Positions 62,271-64,000 of a DNA stretch of 64,000 nt are shown one piece after another; the stretch's first letter is position 1, and each line of letters opens with the position of its first letter. The notes under the pieces are model-generated. The model was not told the DNA's origin and made no database searches. It was given only the letters and a program-made list of their open reading frames with translations. The position numbers were made by a program, and so were the translations under genes. Source of the stretch: Pseudomonas sp. REP124 (GTDB lineage Bacteria; Pseudomonadota; Gammaproteobacteria; Pseudomonadales; Pseudomonadaceae); assembly GCF_020164475.1 (NCBI RefSeq), contig NZ_JAIQWX010000011.1, positions 1 through 64,000 on the forward strand, written 5' to 3'.

Positions 62271-63561
62271 TTGCCGCTTCCTCCGTGGAGCGCCGGGCCA
62301 GCCAATCCAGGGCCTCGGCGACACAATAAAATGATCCGAACAACAGAATCTCGTCGTCGCTCGTCGCCTGTGCGCACTGCCCTTCCAGGGCGGCGGCCAC
62401 GCTGTCGTAGGACGTTACCGAAGCACCACGCTTGTCCAGCGCTTCGTGCAACTCGACCACCGGTCGCGCCCGTGGCGAATCCAGCGGTGCAACGGCCCAG
62501 TGCTCGACACTAGCACTCAACTCATCGATTACACCATCCAGATCCTTGTCCGCCAGCAATCCGAACACCGCCAGGCGCTTGCCTGCCGGTGGACGACTGG
62601 CCAGGCGCCGGGCCAGATATTCGGCCGCATGAGGGTTATGGCCCACGTCCAGCAGCAGATTCAGGCGCTTGCCCTGCCAATCGAACTGACGGCGATCGAG
62701 ACGACCGACCACCTTCGTCGCCTGCAAGGCCTGGATGATCTGCGCTTCGACCCAAGGCAGCCCGAGCAGACGGTAAGCCTGCAACGCCAGCGCGGCGTTT
62801 TCCATCGGCAGATCGAGCAACGGCAGATCGCGCAACTCGACCACCTGGCCCTGGGCGTCGACACCGCGCCATTGCCAGTTGTGATCGGTGATACCCAGGT
62901 CGAAATCGCGCCCACGCAGGAAAAACGGGCAATTGAGCTCGCGCGCTTTATCCAGCAGGGGTTGCGGAGGGTTCAGGTCGCCACAGAGCGCAGGCGCGCC
63001 CTGGCGGAAGATGCCGGCCTTCTCGAAGGCCACGGATTCACGGGTATTGCCCAGGTAATCCGCGTGATCGACGCCAATGCTGGTGACCAGCGCCATGTCG
63101 GCGTCGACCACATTGACTGTATCCAGACGCCCGCCCAGGCCGACTTCCAGCACCACGGCATCGAGCCCGGACTGCTGAAACAGCCAGAACGCCGCCAGGG
63201 TGCCCATTTCGAAATAAGTCAGGGAAGTGTCGCCACGCCCCGCTTCCACCGCAGCGAAGGCCTGGCAAAGCTCGGCGTCAGTGGCTTCGACGCCGTTGAC
63301 CTGCACCCGCTCGTTGTAGCGCAGCAGGTGCGGAGAGTTGTAGACACCGACTTTCAGGCCCTGCGCGCGCAGCAGGGATGCCACGAACGCACAGGTAGAG
63401 CCCTTGCCGTTGGTGCCGGTGACCGTAATCACCCTTGGCGCCGGCCTGCCCAGTCCCATGCGGGACGCTACCTGTTGCGAGCGCTCAAGGCCCATGTCGA
63501 TGGCCGAAGGGTGCAACTGCTCAAGGTAGGCGAGCCACTCGCCAAGGGTACGTTGGGTCAT
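62254..63561 (-). CDS. folC: Bifunctional folylpolyglutamate/dihydrofolate synthase
   Basis: 435 aa Mur-ligase-like enzyme: P-loop '[20 protein letters not shown]', '[20 protein letters not shown]', '[15 protein letters not shown]'. It adds glutamate to folates and makes dihydrofolate. Its ATG overlaps the accD stop by four bases. Confidence 0.97.
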   Translation of the reverse strand: MTQRTLGEWLAYLEQLHPSAIDMGLERSQQVASRMGLGRPAPRVITVTGTNGKGSTCAFVASLLRAQGLKVGVYNSPHLLRYNERVQVNGVEATDAELCQAFAAVEAGRGDTSLTYFEMGTLAAFWLFQQSGLDAVVLEVGLGGRLDTVNVVDADMALVTSIGVDHADYLGNTRESVAFEKAGIFRQGAPALCGDLNPPQPLLDKARELNCPFFLRGRDFDLGITDHNWQWRGVDAQGQVVELRDLPLLDLPMENAALALQAYRLLGLPWVEAQIIQALQATKVVGRLDRRQFDWQGKRLNLLLDVGHNPHAAEYLARRLASRPPAGKRLAVFGLLADKDLDGVIDELSASVEHWAVAPLDSPRARPVVELHEALDKRGASVTSYDSVAAALEGQCAQATSDDEILLFGSFYCVAEALDWLARRSTEEAANGIAG

Positions 63562-64000
63562 AGGTTGGCAGGCACTGGTGGAACGACGATTTTCTCGATT
63601 GGCGCAGCGACGAACTTCGGCGTCGGCAGGCCCATCATTTGCGCCAGCAGATTGCCTAGACGCGGACGCAGTTCCTGACGATCAATGATCAGGTCGATCG
63701 CACCGTGCTCCAGCAGGAACTCGCTGCGCTGGAAGCCTTCCGGCAGTTTTTCGCGCACGGTCTGCTCGATTACGCGCGGGCCGGCAAAGCCGATCAGGGC
63801 TTTCGGCTCGCCGACGATCACGTCGCCCAGCATCGCCAGACTGGCAGAAACACCGCCGTAGACCGGGTCGGTCAGCACGGAGATGAACGGAATGCCTTCT
63901 TCACGCAGACGCGCCAGCACCGCGGAGGTCTTGGCCATTTGCATCAGGGAGATCAGCGCTTCCTGCATCCGCGCACCACCGGAGGCGGAGAAGCAGACCA
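63558..64000 (-). CDS. accD: Acetyl-CoA carboxylase carboxyltransferase subunit beta, C-terminal part
   Basis: About 147 codons of the C-terminal half; the gene continues beyond the right edge. The frame reads through '[20 protein letters not shown]', the acyl-CoA site ('[20 protein letters not shown]'), '[20 protein letters not shown]' and '[20 protein letters not shown]'. The N-terminal zinc ribbon is outside the window. Upstream of folC as in other Pseudomonas. Confidence 0.96.
   Translation of the reverse strand, partial: VCFSASGGARMQEALISLMQMAKTSAVLARLREEGIPFISVLTDPVYGGVSASLAMLGDVIVGEPKALIGFAGPRVIEQTVREKLPEGFQRSEFLLEHGAIDLIIDRQELRPRLGNLLAQMMGLPTPKFVAAPIEKIVVPPVPANL

Overview
The window is chromosomal DNA of a fluorescent Pseudomonas, most likely of the P. 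fluorescens group. Evidence: the order thrS-infC-rpmI-rplT-pheS-pheT-ihfA-merR-tRNA-Pro and the order purF-cvpA-SPOR protein-folC-accD are Pseudomonas core synteny; there is an RsmE-type CsrA; a periplasmic glutaminase-asparaginase; DUF1654; and paired REP sequences of the 'GTGGGAGCGGGCTTGC' type.

Layout. 1-4.5 kb: the end of a myo-inositol locus (fused iolC, divergent RpiR regulator, Gfo/Idh/MocA oxidoreductase). 4.5-6.6 kb: small hypothetical genes and two lipoproteins. 6.6-14.1 kb: a leftward translation operon (thrS, infC, rpmI, rplT, pheS, pheT, ihfA, merR) ending in tRNA-Pro, with an anticodon-arm-like hairpin before thrS and an AUU-started infC. 14.4-16.1 kb: small genes (secreted protein, cold-shock protein, I78 inhibitor lipoprotein). 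16.1-23.2 kb: ribose operon rbsBACRKD plus a secreted nucleoside hydrolase, under a perfect LacI-type palindrome. 23.3-28.8 kb: FlxA-like protein, ansB, a LexA-boxed DUF1654-endonuclease I pair, a SPOR lipoprotein, rsmE, a DUF2214 membrane protein, and a Tat-exported carbonic anhydrase.

29.2-39.1 kb is a defective lambda-like prophage lying against tRNA-Val(GAC). It keeps integrase, excisionase and early-left-type phage genes on the + strand at the tRNA end, and a fragment of tail tip protein J at the far end. All head, lysis, replication and immunity genes are missing. Set into the + strand phage genes are five leftward genes, at least two of them visibly A+T-rich: a putAbiC-like protein, three other predicted membrane proteins, and a HEPN-domain protein. 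They look like cargo or defence genes and are the most novel part of the window. Several phage genes here (a C5 cytosine methylase, a DUF4406 gene, possibly an HNH gene) carry one-base indels.

39.4-52.4 kb: a PuuB-like oxidase; a periplasmic molybdopterin / 2Fe-2S / tri-haem cytochrome c dehydrogenase with XdhC; a LysR regulator; and a rhamnonate operon (MFS transporter, RhmD, KDR aldolase, AldA-like dehydrogenase). 52.5-56.5 kb: an iron-regulated ECF sigma / FecR / TonB receptor unit with a Fur box. 56.7-57.1 kb: tRNA operon Val-Asp-Asp with a strong promoter and terminator. 57.3-64 kb: SDR, metZ, purF, cvpA, SPOR protein, folC and accD (cut by the window end).

Many long open frames opposite real genes are codon-bias shadows and are not annotated.
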